The notes under the pieces: model-generated
Databases searched by the model: none
The model's input: the letters and a program-made list of their open reading frames with translations, nothing else
Told to the model about the DNA's origin: nothing
Assembly: GCF_006088715.1 (NCBI RefSeq)
Contig: NZ_CP030771.1
Span: forward strand, 496,001 to 560,000
Direction of reading: 5' to 3'
Length of the DNA stretch: 64,000 bases
Origin: Streptomyces sp. YIM 121038
GTDB taxonomy: Bacteria; Actinomycetota; Actinomycetes; Streptomycetales; Streptomycetaceae
Shown: one piece after another, positions 1 to 8,261 of the stretch
Layout: each line of letters starts with the position of its first letter
How positions within the stretch are numbered: the stretch's first letter is position 1
Translations under genes and position numbers: made by a program

Positions 1-2
1 CC

Positions 3-185
3 CACTGGCGGGAGACGGTCACCGCCCGACTGGCCGCCATCGAGTCCGAGATGGCCCGTCTGGACGTCGCCCGCGCCTATCTGCGCGGCCTGCTGACGTG
101 CTCCCGCGAGGACGCGCTCGAGCACTGCGCGGGCTTCCGCGCCCTGGTGCCGCTCCCGGTGGACGCTCCCCTCAAACAGAGTTAG
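3..185 (+). CDS. MerR-family transcriptional regulator, C-terminal fragment
   Basis: This is the last 60 codons of a gene that begins before the window; the reading frame is open from base 3 to a TAG at 183-185. The visible part is an amphipathic helix with residues such as ARLAAIESEMARLDVARAYL, followed by a short Cys-containing tail (LTCS, EHCAGFR). That pattern is the antiparallel coiled-coil dimerisation helix and effector end of MerR-type regulators. The DNA-binding part lies outside the window, so the family call rests on the C-terminus alone. Confidence 0.6.
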   Translation, partial: HWRETVTARLAAIESEMARLDVARAYLRGLLTCSREDALEHCAGFRALVPLPVDAPLKQS

Positions 186-516
186 AGCACCTCGCGGCAG
201 GACTGGTTGCCTGAGGTGCGGGAAGCTTGTGAAGCCGATCTTCCGCTGTTCTTCCGCTGTTCTTCGCGCGGTGCGAAGCGTCCCACGCCCGCATTCCAGG
301 CGACTCGCGTTTCCCCTGGCCAGGGCCTGTTTTGGCGTTCCACTGTCCCCAACTTCCCGGCGTTCCTGGCGGTCGGGGCAGGTGAGCGCACATGCTCGAA
401 GGGTGCTCATCGGACGGGTCCCTACGTCCGGCGTCGGGCTTCCTCACCGCACGGGACGCGGGGCGAAGCCCGGTTCGGGAGCACGACAGAGCAGCAATCA
501 CTTGAGGAGTTCGTAG
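186..516. other. Non-coding stretch upstream of the FG-GAP gene
   Basis: These 331 bases contain no convincing gene. Overlapping open frames exist on both strands but have no ribosome-binding site and no family-like sequence. An 11-base unit, ttccgctgttc, occurs twice in tandem at 241-262. The promoter of the secreted FG-GAP protein is presumably here, but no clear -35/-10 pair could be assigned. A ribosome-binding site (gagga) lies just before the start at 517. Confidence 0.5.
241..262. repeat. 11-bp tandem duplication
   Basis: The sequence ttccgctgttc is repeated head to tail (241-251 and 252-262) in the intergenic region before the FG-GAP gene. No function can be assigned. Confidence 0.7.
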
Positions 517-1263
517 ATGTTTCGCAAGCGCTCACGTCTGATCGCCGCGCCGGTCGCGGCTGTCGCCCTGACCCTGACGGTCGCCGGTTACCAGGCCAGC
601 GCGGCCGGGTCGTCGGGTTCGGGCGACGCGGAACGGTCGGGCGCGGCCGCTCGGGCGGCGGCCGCGTGTCTGTCCGGCACCACGACGCTGCTCGGCGACC
701 TCGACGGCGACGGCCGGGCGGACAGGATCAGCAACCCCGGCCACACCGGCACCAAGATGACCGTCCAGTGGGGCAAGGCCGACGGCACGTTCGGCAGCAA
801 GCAGAACGTCAGCAAGCTCGTCGGCGCGCGCACCGGAGAGGTCGCGACCGCCGCTGTCGCCGACTTCCAGAACGACGGCAAGCTGGACGTCGTCGTCAAC
901 ATCGTCAAGCCGTCCGGCGTGGACGACCCCGCGACGGCCCGCGTCGCGGACTACCGTCCCGGGCCGCTCAAGCGCTCCAACCTGAGCTCCACGCGCACCC
1001 GGCACCTGGACATCGGCGACTCCACCGAGGTCAAGGAGCTCCGGGTCGCCAACTACGGCGGCGACGCGTACCCGGACCTCGCGCTCCTCAGCAACGCCGG
1101 TGACGGCGTCTGGGAGCGGAACGTGCGCCTGACGAAGGCCAGCAGCGGACCGGGCAAGTACGACTACGAGCAGCAGCAGCGGTACGGCGCCACGGGCACC
1201 CCGGCCGAGCCGCCGTCCATGCCCAAGAGCGGCTGGAAGCACTTCTACAAGCCCTGCTCCTGA
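517..1263 (+). CDS. Secreted FG-GAP/VCBS repeat-like protein
   Basis: A 248-residue protein starting at ATG with a ribosome-binding site (gagga) about 10 bases upstream. Residues 1-30 form a classic Sec signal peptide: basic MFRKRSR, a hydrophobic Ala/Val/Leu core, and an Ala-x-Ala-type cleavage region near QASAA. The mature part has calcium-binding-like FG-GAP/VCBS blades: GDLDGDGRAD near residue 65, DFQNDGKLDVVV near 120, and NYGGDAYPDLAL near 175, in the order expected for an incomplete beta-propeller. It is probably an exported or wall-associated beta-propeller protein of unknown ligand. A strong hairpin follows the stop. It sits beside the CIS locus but belongs to a separate transcription unit. 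Confidence 0.75.
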   Translation: MFRKRSRLIAAPVAAVALTLTVAGYQASAAGSSGSGDAERSGAAARAAAACLSGTTTLLGDLDGDGRADRISNPGHTGTKMTVQWGKADGTFGSKQNVSKLVGARTGEVATAAVADFQNDGKLDVVVNIVKPSGVDDPATARVADYRPGPLKRSNLSSTRTRHLDIGDSTEVKELRVANYGGDAYPDLALLSNAGDGVWERNVRLTKASSGPGKYDYEQQQRYGATGTPAEPPSMPKSGWKHFYKPCS

Positions 1264-1270
1264 CCCCCAC

Positions 1271-1305
1271 GGGCGCCGCCGGCCTTCCGGGCACCGGCGG
1301 CGCCC
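1271..1305 (+). terminator. Hairpin terminator after the FG-GAP gene
   Basis: Perfect 12-bp inverted repeat (arms 1271-1282 and 1294-1305, 11-base loop) starting 7 bases after the stop codon. It is GC-rich with no U tract, as is common for Streptomyces terminators. Confidence 0.65.
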
Positions 1306-1315
1306 GGCCCCAGCT

Positions 1316-1347
1316 GCGGTCGCAGCCGCGGTCGCAGCCGCAGTCGC
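1316..1347. repeat. 12-bp tandem repeat before the CIS regulator
   Basis: The unit gcggtcgcagcc occurs at 1316-1327 and 1328-1339, followed by a partial imperfect third copy to 1347. It lies directly upstream of the ribosome-binding site of the LuxR gene and could be an operator or simply a slippage product. Confidence 0.6.
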
Positions 1348-1364
1348 TGAATTGAGGATTCCGA

Positions 1365-2021
1365 TTGTCCACCTCGTCCCCGGCCCCCGTGACCTCCGCA
1401 CCGAAGCCGAACCGGGTCCGGATCACCGTCACCGCTCCCGATCCGATCAGCCGCGAGGGAGTCCTCAGCCAGCTGCGCCGCTACCCCGAGATCGAACTGT
1501 CCGAGGACCCCGGTCCCGCCACGGTCGCCCTGCTCATCGAGGACGTGCTCGACGAGGGCGCGCTCGCCCGGCTGCGCCGCACCGTGCGCAGCGAGGGCAC
1601 GCGCGCCGTGCTCGTCGTGGGCACGGTCCGCGAGCACGAGCTCCTGGACGTCATCGAATGCGGCGTCGGCGCCATCGTCTGGCGCCGCGAGGCCACCGCC
1701 CGCCGTCTCGTGCAGGCCGTACTCACCGCCGCCAAGGGCGGTGGGGACTTACCCGCTGACCTGCTGGGACGGCTCATCAGCCAGGTGGGACGCCTGCACC
1801 GGGGCTGCGCCGACCAGCCGGGCGGCTTCCTCGGGCTCACCCAGCGCGAGGTGGACGTCGTACGGCTCGTCGCCGAGGGCCTCGACACCTCGGAGATCGC
1901 CCTCAAGCTGTCGTACTCCGAACGCACCGTCAAGAACGTCATGCACGGCCTCACCACCCGGCTGCACCTGCGCAACCGGGCGCACGCGGTGGCCTACGCG
2001 CTCCGCGAGGGCTACATCTGA
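1365..2021 (+). CDS. LuxR-type response regulator with atypical receiver, probable CIS regulator
   Basis: A 218-residue protein with a TTG start at 1365 and gagga six to ten bases upstream. Residues 17-125 have the length and helix/strand pattern of a receiver domain. However, the usual phospho-acceptor Asp is missing: the third strand reads VALLIEDVLDE, and the acidic pair after the first strand is reduced to APDP. Residues 157-215 are a clear LuxR helix-turn-helix (LTQREVDVVRLVAEGL, then YSERTVKNVMHGLTTRL). It is therefore probably controlled by something other than ordinary phosphorylation. Its place as first gene of the CIS locus, 160 bases ahead of and on the same strand as the cap gene, suggests that it controls CIS expression. 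No partner kinase is nearby. Confidence 0.8.
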   Translation: MSTSSPAPVTSAPKPNRVRITVTAPDPISREGVLSQLRRYPEIELSEDPGPATVALLIEDVLDEGALARLRRTVRSEGTRAVLVVGTVREHELLDVIECGVGAIVWRREATARRLVQAVLTAAKGGGDLPADLLGRLISQVGRLHRGCADQPGGFLGLTQREVDVVRLVAEGLDTSEIALKLSYSERTVKNVMHGLTTRLHLRNRAHAVAYALREGYI

Positions 2022-2181
2022 CCGGCCGGGCCATCCGGGCCGCCCCTGGGGGCAGCCGCACTGCCCCGCCGCCGTCCCCGCCGTGCCTGCGATCCGGTGA
2101 GCGCGGGGAGCACCATCGAGGGCCGGGCCCGAACAGTCGGCAGGGCGCGGACGCCGGGCGGGAGCGCGAGAGTGATGCAGA

Positions 2182-2859
2182 GTGATTCATGAGGTGGACG
2201 AGGTCCTCAAGGGCCTCATCGGCGGGGGGACGCTCGCCGGTTCCGGCATCGACGTCTCCTTCGACGTGCCCACCCGCGACTGGGCGGCCCGGCGCAACGC
2301 TCCCGTGGTCAACGCCTACTTGTACGACATCCGGGAGGACGTCTCGCGGCGCCAGCGCGGCCGTACGGCGCTGCGGGACGACCGGGCCGTCGTCGTGCGC
2401 CACCGCAGGCCCCCGCGCTGGTTCCGGCTCTCCTACCTGGTGACGGCCTGGACGAAGACGCCGCAGGACGAGCACCGGCTGCTGTCCGCGGTCCTGGCGA
2501 CGCTGCTGCCCCACGAGCTGGTCCCCGCCGACGAACTGCCGGGCGCGCTCGGGCGCCTCGGCCTCGCGGTGCCGATGGCGGTGGGCGACTTCCCTACGGA
2601 GGCCCGCTCCCTCGCCGACGTCTGGTCCGCGCTCGGCGGCGAACTCAAGCCTTCCGTGGACCTCGCGGTGACGGTCCCGTTCCCGGCCTACCCCGACTAC
2701 GACGCGGGTCCCCCGGTCACGGAGGGCGCGACGGTCCGGGTGAGCGGGATGGACGGCACCCCGGCCGCCTCCACGGAGCGCGCCCATCGGCCCCACCAGG
2801 TGGCGGCCGCCCGCGCCGCGCACGAGCAGGCGGCGGGGAGCCGCACGGAGCAGCCATGA
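2182..2859 (+). CDS. cis16: CIS cap/terminator protein (DUF4255, Pvc16/Afp16-like)
   Basis: A 225-residue protein from a GTG start; the upstream ATG at 2175 is closed by a stop after five codons. Residues 1-170 match the DUF4255 N-terminal domain found in Afp16/Pvc16 proteins, with the typical IHEVDEVLKGLI opening, a PVVNAYLYDIRED block and a YLVTAWTKTPQDEHRLL block. This family caps the top of the tube and sheath and ends tube growth. The last 50 residues are Ala/Gly/Arg-rich and probably flexible. It overlaps the ATPase gene by four bases (ATGA), so the two are translationally coupled, and they are the usual adjacent pair in eCIS loci. Confidence 0.88.
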   Translation: MIHEVDEVLKGLIGGGTLAGSGIDVSFDVPTRDWAARRNAPVVNAYLYDIREDVSRRQRGRTALRDDRAVVVRHRRPPRWFRLSYLVTAWTKTPQDEHRLLSAVLATLLPHELVPADELPGALGRLGLAVPMAVGDFPTEARSLADVWSALGGELKPSVDLAVTVPFPAYPDYDAGPPVTEGATVRVSGMDGTPAASTERAHRPHQVAAARAAHEQAAGSRTEQP

Positions 2860-4883
2860 GCACCTCGTCCCTGGGCACCCCGTCGCCCGCGGCCGAGCGC
2901 CCCGGCGCCCCGGATCCGGCGCGCCTCCTGCTCGGCCGCCTCGCCGCGCTGCGGCAGTCGGTCACGGCCCTGGTCGCGCACCGCTCCGCCGACGACCCCA
3001 CCGCGCACGACCCACTGCGCGGCCTGTACGTGTCCCAGGAGGCCGTGAGCCGACTGCTGCGCGCCCCGCAGGCCGCGCCACCCGACGGGGACGTACGCCT
3101 TGACGGCCCGGACGGCGGCCCCGACGACCGCCTCGCCCGCACGGCCGCCCGCCTCGGCCTCACCGACCTCGACACCGCCGTGCTGCTCATCGCCCTCGCG
3201 CCCGACCTCGACCGCGCCTTCGAGCCGCTCTACGGCTACCTCAACGACGACGTGAGCCGCCGCCGCGCCACCGTGGGGCTCGCCCTCGACCTGTGCGGCA
3301 CGCCCGCGCAGCTGCCGGGCGCGCGCGCCCGTTTCCATCCGTCGGGGCCGCTGCGTGCCCTGGGGCTCGTGACCGTCGAGGACGCCGACCGCCCGCTGCT
3401 CACCCGCTCGTTGCGTGTTCCGGACCGGATCACCGCCCATCTGCTGGGCGACGACACACCGGACGCCGCGCTCCTCGGCCTCCTGCGGGGCCTGCCGGAT
3501 CCGCGGTCCGCCGGGCATGACGACGAGCCGTTCGTGCGGCGGCTCGCCGCCCGGCTGAGCGACGGGCCCGTGCGCGCCTATCTGCGGGAGCACCGCGCGG
3601 GCGACGCACAGGCCGCTCTCGCCTCCGCCCTGCACGCGGCGGGGCTCGGCGCGCTGTCCTTCTCCGGCTGCGCGGACCGCGTGCCCGAGCTGCTGCGGGA
3701 GGCCCGCCTCAGCGGCCGCGCGGTCGTGGTGTGCGGCCTGCCGGAGCACCCCGGCCCGATGGTGGCCGAGCTGACCGCGGCCGCGGACGTGACCGTGCTG
3801 CTCACCGACCCCCGCCCCTACGACCCGCAGTGGTCCGCGCACGACCCGCTGGTGCTCCAGGCCCCCCGGCACGCGGCGGGAGGGACGGTCGCCTGGCGGG
3901 CCGCGCTCGGCCCGGACGCCGACGGGTTCGACCTGGCCGCCACCGTCGCCCCGTACCACCTGGGGGGTGAGCGCATCGCCAGGGCCGCGCGCGCGGCCCT
4001 GGCCCTGGCCGCGTTCGACGGGGCCCCGCTCGCCGCCTGCCACGTGCGGCTCGCCGCGCGGCAGCAGTCGGCGTCGGGGCTCGAACAGCACGCCCGGCGG
4101 ATCCGTCCCGCGGTGGACTGGGGCGACCTGGTCCTGCCCGACGCGCCCCTCGCCCAGCTGCGGGAGCTCTCCCTGCGCGCCCGCCACCGCGACCGGGTGC
4201 TCGGCGACTGGCGGCTCAGCGCGGGCGGCGGCCGGGGGCACGGCGTGCTCGGGCTGTTCGCGGGCGAGTCCGGCACCGGCAAGACCCTGTCCGCGGAGGT
4301 GATCGCCGCCGACCTCGGTGTCGACCTGTACGTGGTCCAGCTGTCCTCGATCGTGGACAAGTACGTCGGCGAGACCGAGAAGAACCTCGAACGGATCTTC
4401 ACGGAGGCCGACCGCACGGACGCCGTGCTCCTCTTCGACGAGGCCGACGCCGTCTTCGGCAAGCGCTCGGAGGTCAAGGACGCCCACGACCGGTACGCCA
4501 ACATGGAGAGCGCCTACCTGTTGCAGCGCCTGGAGTCCTTCGACGGCATCGCCCTGCTGACCACCAATCTGCGGGCCAACATCGACGACGCGTTCACCCG
4601 CCGTCTCGACCTGGTGGTCGACTTCCCCTTCCCGGACGCCGGTCAGCGGCTCGCGCTGTGGCGGCACGGGCTGTCGCACGTGCCCCGCGCCGAGGGCATC
4701 GACGTCGGCTCCCTGGCCGAGGAGTTCGAGCTGGCGGGCGGTTCGATCCGCAGCGCGGTGGTCACCGCCGCCTATCTCGCCGCGGGCCGGGACGGGCCGG
4801 TCGCGGCGGCCGACCTGTGGGAGGGCGCCCGCCGCGAGTACCGCAAGGCGGGGCGCCTGGTGCCGGGGGAAGCGAGCTGGTGA
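2856..4883 (+). CDS. cis15: CIS-associated AAA+ ATPase (Pvc15/Afp15-like)
   Basis: A 675-residue AAA+ protein. The N-terminal 430 residues contain a helical region and a degenerate ATPase-like segment. The C-terminal module is a canonical AAA+ domain with Walker A GESGTGKT at residues 470-477, Walker B VLLFDEAD at 524-531, a sensor region LLTTNLRANID, and an arginine-finger-like FTRRLD. This is the family conserved in eCIS loci (Afp15/Pvc15), thought to help assembly or cargo handling; the exact substrate is not known. It starts inside the end of the cap gene (ATGA). The gene ends in a perfect hairpin that includes its stop codon and separates it from the convergent membrane-protein gene. Confidence 0.92.
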   Translation: MSTSSLGTPSPAAERPGAPDPARLLLGRLAALRQSVTALVAHRSADDPTAHDPLRGLYVSQEAVSRLLRAPQAAPPDGDVRLDGPDGGPDDRLARTAARLGLTDLDTAVLLIALAPDLDRAFEPLYGYLNDDVSRRRATVGLALDLCGTPAQLPGARARFHPSGPLRALGLVTVEDADRPLLTRSLRVPDRITAHLLGDDTPDAALLGLLRGLPDPRSAGHDDEPFVRRLAARLSDGPVRAYLREHRAGDAQAALASALHAAGLGALSFSGCADRVPELLREARLSGRAVVVCGLPEHPGPMVAELTAAADVTVLLTDPRPYDPQWSAHDPLVLQAPRHAAGGTVAWRAALGPDADGFDLAATVAPYHLGGERIARAARAALALAAFDGAPLAACHVRLAARQQSASGLEQHARRIRPAVDWGDLVLPDAPLAQLRELSLRARHRDRVLGDWRLSAGGGRGHGVLGLFAGESGTGKTLSAEVIAADLGVDLYVVQLSSIVDKYVGETEKNLERIFTEADRTDAVLLFDEADAVFGKRSEVKDAHDRYANMESAYLLQRLESFDGIALLTTNLRANIDDAFTRRLDLVVDFPFPDAGQRLALWRHGLSHVPRAEGIDVGSLAEEFELAGGSIRSAVVTAAYLAAGRDGPVAAADLWEGARREYRKAGRLVPGEASW

Positions 4884-4914
4884 GGGGGCGGACGGCTGCC
4901 GTCCGCCCCCTCAC
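4880..4914. terminator. Strong bidirectional hairpin terminator
   Basis: A perfect 16-bp inverted repeat, arms 4880-4895 and 4899-4914, with a 3-base loop (ctg). It begins at the stop codon of the AAA+ ATPase gene and lies 20 bases past the end of the convergent membrane-protein gene. It can therefore serve both. Confidence 0.85.
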
Positions 4915-4933
4915 CCGTGCGCAGCGGGCCGGA

Positions 4934-6337
4934 TCAGGCCCTGAGGCGGATGCCCTCCAGCTGGCGGTCCTCCTCCATCGGCGCGCCCGCGTAGAAGTCC
5001 TTGCCCTCCGGGGTGCACACCTCCTGGATCCACTCCGTGTCCTTCGCGTACGCCTCGAAGCACACGGAGCCGTCGGGGACGCTGATGCTGAACCCCTCCA
5101 TGGGGTGGTTCGAGTCCTTGTCCCCGATGTACAGGTCCTCCGTGTCCCCCGCGTTCTTCCAGTCGTCCCCCGCGCGCCAGTGCTCGGTCACGTAGGCGGC
5201 GGTGGCGTTGACGCCGCCCGTGCCGGACACCGCGATGTTGAGGGACCGGATCGGCTTGTCCTCGCCCACGGTTCCGGCCTCGGCCCCGTCGCACACCGGG
5301 TCCTGCCAGCCGTCGTCCTGCACGTAGGCGCGGTAGCAGATGTGCCGGCCCTCGCCGTTCGCGGCGAGTTCACGCACCGCGTCGGCCGCGGTCCGCTCCT
5401 CGGGCTCGTCCTCCTCGGAGTCGTCTCCCCCGCCGCCTCCACCGCCGTCCTCCGGCTTCTCCTTCGGGCTCTCCTCGGGCTTGTCCGCGGGTTCGTCGTC
5501 CTTCTTGTCGGACGGCGGCGGCGCGCTGCTGATGGGGGCGGAGGGGCTGACCGGCTTGATCTTCCCGGCCTCCACGGGCTTCTCCCGCGCCACGCTCTTC
5601 ACCTGCGGCTGGTACGAGATCCAGATCATCACGAAGGCGATGGCCACCGCGACGAGCAGCCCGAAGGTGGTGGCCAGCCAGCCCGGCAGGATCCCGCGCT
5701 GCACGAAAGTGCCGTCCACGTCCTTCGGTTCGGCCCCGGAGCGCCGCACCGAGAGCACGTACGGCTGCTCCTGCTTGGATCCGAACCAGGTGATCTGCCG
5801 GGGCCGCAGCGTGACGTTCACGAAGGCGGCCCGACCCGGCTCGATCTGGACGTTGCCCGGCTGGAGGTCGTAGGAGATCCGGTCCCCGGTGTCGCTGCCG
5901 CCGAGGGACGCGGTCACCTTGGTGTTGCCGAGGTTGTCCACGGCGAGCTTGGGCCGTCCCCGGAACCGCCCCTTCACCGTCGGCGGCACCAGCTCGGCGC
6001 GCACCTCGGAGAAGGGGGTGATGGTGAGGTTGCCCTCGGGGACGACGACGGCGTCCGGATGTTCCGTCGGCGTGACCCGTACCGCGTACGGATTCGGGCC
6101 GGCGGTCGCGTCCGGCGTACGCGGCGGTGCGAACGTCAGCTCCACGGTGCCGGTCGTCCCCGGGTAGAGCCGCAGCGTTCTCGGCTCGACCGTGGTCCAG
6201 GGGGCGAGGTCACCCACCGGTTCGAAGTGGTACTCGTCGACGATGTCACCGGTGTTGCGCACCCGCAGCCGCACCGTGGTGCTGTCTCCGGGGTCAACGG
6301 TCGCAGAAGCAGGTTCCAAAGAGGTCCAAAGGCTCAC
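4934..6337 (-). CDS. Single-pass membrane protein with Ig-like N-terminus and ChW-like C-terminus
   Basis: A 467-residue protein, the only minus-strand gene inside the CIS locus. Residues 1-205 form two beta-sandwich modules rich in the pattern of COG1470-type Ig-like domains (for example PGDSTTVRLRVRNTGDIVDE and PYVLSVRRSG). Residues 219-241 are one membrane helix (WLATTFGLLVAVAIAFVMIWI). Residues 250-320 are a Pro/Lys/Asp/Gly linker of low complexity. The C-terminal 135 residues contain two units resembling clostridial hydrophobic-W (ChW) repeats: CYRAYVQDDGWQD with AGTVGEDKPIRSLNI, and CFEAYAKDTEWIQEV with LEGIRL. A gene annotated as hydrolytic protein sits here in other Streptomyces CIS loci, but no catalytic motif is visible. 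It may link the CIS to the membrane or wall. It is transcribed away from the sheath gene across a 256-base gap. Confidence 0.7.
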   Translation of the reverse strand: MSLWTSLEPASATVDPGDSTTVRLRVRNTGDIVDEYHFEPVGDLAPWTTVEPRTLRLYPGTTGTVELTFAPPRTPDATAGPNPYAVRVTPTEHPDAVVVPEGNLTITPFSEVRAELVPPTVKGRFRGRPKLAVDNLGNTKVTASLGGSDTGDRISYDLQPGNVQIEPGRAAFVNVTLRPRQITWFGSKQEQPYVLSVRRSGAEPKDVDGTFVQRGILPGWLATTFGLLVAVAIAFVMIWISYQPQVKSVAREKPVEAGKIKPVSPSAPISSAPPPSDKKDDEPADKPEESPKEKPEDGGGGGGGDDSEEDEPEERTAADAVRELAANGEGRHICYRAYVQDDGWQDPVCDGAEAGTVGEDKPIRSLNIAVSGTGGVNATAAYVTEHWRAGDDWKNAGDTEDLYIGDKDSNHPMEGFSISVPDGSVCFEAYAKDTEWIQEVCTPEGKDFYAGAPMEEDRQLEGIRLRA

Positions 6338-6593
6338 GCCCCGACGCTAGGAGGGGCCGCTGCCCCCGTCAGGAGGCGGCCGGGCAGACCCCGTTGCCCC
6401 CAGGGGCGGTGGTGGGTGCCCCTGGCCGCGTCCCGCTCCCCCGCCGCCCCGAACGGCACGGCGGACGGGGAACGCGCGACGTGCCCCTGAGGGCAGGGGA
6501 GTTGCCCGGCGTCCGGCACTCGAGGACGTTTCGGCGACGGCATGCACCCGTCAGGGTGAAGAGGTCCCGTCTCGTACCCGAGGAGAGCAGAGC
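6338..6593. promoter_or_regulatory. Divergent promoter region between membrane protein and sheath gene
   Basis: This 256-base region must hold the start signals for the sheath operon (plus strand) and the membrane-protein gene (minus strand). It contains two GC-rich dyads: arms 6400-6407/6418-6425 (ccaggggc/gcccctgg) and arms 6484-6488/6495-6499 (cccct/agggg). They share the core cccct/agggg and could be operator half-sites. No clear -35/-10 pair was found. The sheath gene has a good ribosome-binding site (gaggaga) before 6594. Confidence 0.45.
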
Positions 6594-8189
6594 ATGCCGT
6601 CCTACCTGTCGCCCGGCGTCTACGTCGAGGAGGTGGCCAGCGGTTCGCGCCCGATCGAGGGAGTGGGCACCTCCGTGGCGGCCTTCGTCGGGCTCGCGCC
6701 GACCGGACCGCTGAACGAGCCGACCCTGGTGACGAACTGGACCCAGTACGTCACCTCCTTCGGTGACTTCACCGACGGGTACTACCTGGCCCACGCCGTG
6801 TACGGCTTCTTCAACAACGGCGGATCCGCCGCGTACGTGGTGCGGGTCGGTGGCTGTGCAGAGGGCGGCGCCGGTGACGGCGGGGCCCCCGCCGAGGTGG
6901 CCGGGGCGGCGGCTCCGGCGGCCCTGCCCGCCGCCGAGCCCCGGCAGCTGGGCACGTTCTCCGTGACGGCCACGGCCCGGGGCGCGCACGGTCCGCTGAC
7001 GGTGGAGGTCGCCGACGCCGAGGGCGAGGGCCCCGCCGAGCGCTTCAGGCTCGTCGTCAAGGACGGCGACAAGCCGGTCGAGACGCTCGACGTCAGCGCC
7101 AAGAAGGGCAACCGGTCCTACGTCGTCACCCAGGTGAAGGAGCGCTCCAAGCTCATCACCGTGACGGAGGCGGCACCCGCGGCGCAGCTCGCCCGCCCCG
7201 AGAACCAGACCGTCACGCTGGCCCTGCCCCCGGCCCCCGCCGCCGCGCCCGCCCCCGTCGAGCAGGACGCGACGGCGCACCCCGGCCCGGCGCAGTACCT
7301 CGGCGACTCCGCGGACCGCACCGGCTTCGGCGGCCTGGAGGCCATCGACGAGATCTCCATGGTCGCGGTCCCCGACCTCATGGCCGCCTACCAGCAGGGC
7401 ACCATCGACCTGGAGGCCGTCAAGGCCGTGCAGCTCGGGCTCATCGCCCACTGCGAGCTGATGGGCGACCGCGTCGCCGTCATCGACCCGCCACCGAGCC
7501 TGAATGCCCGTCAGATCCGGGTGTGGCGCCAGGAGACGGCGGGTTACGACTCCAAGTACGCGGCCCTGTACTACCCCTGGGTGAAGACCTTCGACCCGGC
7601 CACGGGCCGGGCCCGGCTGATGCCGCCGAGCGGCCACGTCGCGGGCATCTGGGCCCGCAACGACTCCGAGCGGGGTGTGCACAAGGCGCCCGCCAACGAG
7701 GTCGTGCGCGGAGCCGTCGACCTGGAACTCCAGATCACCCGGGGCGAGCAGGACCTCCTCAACCCCATCGGTGTCAACTGCATCCGCGCCTTCCCGGGCC
7801 GGGGCGTGCGCGTCTGGGGCGCCCGCACCATGTCCTCCGACCCCGAGTGGCGCTATCTGAACATCCGCCGGTACTTCAACTACCTGGAGGAGTCGATCCT
7901 CATCGGCACCCAGTGGGTGGTGTTCGAGCCGAACGACCACGCCCTGTGGGCCCGCATCCGGCGCAACATCTCGGCGTTCCTCGTCAACGAGTGGCGCAGC
8001 GGCGCCCTCTTCGGCCGCCGTCCGGACGAGGCCTACTACGTGAAGTGCGACGAGGAGACCAACCCGCCGGAGTCGGTCGACCTGGGCCGGGTCGTGTGCG
8101 AGATCGGCGTCGCCCCGGTCAAGCCCGCGGAGTTCGTGATCTTCCGCCTCTCCCAGTTCTCCAGCGGCAGCGGGGAGTTGGAGGAGTAG
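6594..8189 (+). CDS. cis2: Contractile sheath protein
   Basis: A 531-residue protein that opens with the signature of phage tail sheath proteins (PSYLSPGVYVEEVASGSRPI, then GVGTSVAAFVGLAPTGPLNEP). It ends with the conserved sheath C-terminal domain (WRYLNIRRYFNYLEESI, then NEWRSGALFGRRPDEAYYVK and CEIGVAPVKPAEFVIFRL). Residues 80-230 are an inserted, less conserved surface domain that includes an Ala/Pro-rich stretch. The sheath polymerises around the tube and shortens to drive the tube forward. It starts from ATG with gaggaga upstream and is the first gene of the long plus-strand structural operon. There is only one sheath gene in the locus. Confidence 0.95.
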   Translation: MPSYLSPGVYVEEVASGSRPIEGVGTSVAAFVGLAPTGPLNEPTLVTNWTQYVTSFGDFTDGYYLAHAVYGFFNNGGSAAYVVRVGGCAEGGAGDGGAPAEVAGAAAPAALPAAEPRQLGTFSVTATARGAHGPLTVEVADAEGEGPAERFRLVVKDGDKPVETLDVSAKKGNRSYVVTQVKERSKLITVTEAAPAAQLARPENQTVTLALPPAPAAAPAPVEQDATAHPGPAQYLGDSADRTGFGGLEAIDEISMVAVPDLMAAYQQGTIDLEAVKAVQLGLIAHCELMGDRVAVIDPPPSLNARQIRVWRQETAGYDSKYAALYYPWVKTFDPATGRARLMPPSGHVAGIWARNDSERGVHKAPANEVVRGAVDLELQITRGEQDLLNPIGVNCIRAFPGRGVRVWGARTMSSDPEWRYLNIRRYFNYLEESILIGTQWVVFEPNDHALWARIRRNISAFLVNEWRSGALFGRRPDEAYYVKCDEETNPPESVDLGRVVCEIGVAPVKPAEFVIFRLSQFSSGSGELEE

Positions 8190-8261
8190 CCGCCCCGGCC
8201 GCCCCCGACCGCCCCGGCGCGCCCGCTCGACCACCATCAAGCCTAGAAGGACAGCGAACCC

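Noticed and set aside
2697..4679. A 660-codon minus-strand open frame opposite the AAA+ ATPase gene
   Set aside because: High G+C gives long antisense frames throughout this window. The plus-strand frame carries Walker A and B motifs, while this one has no recognisable domain.
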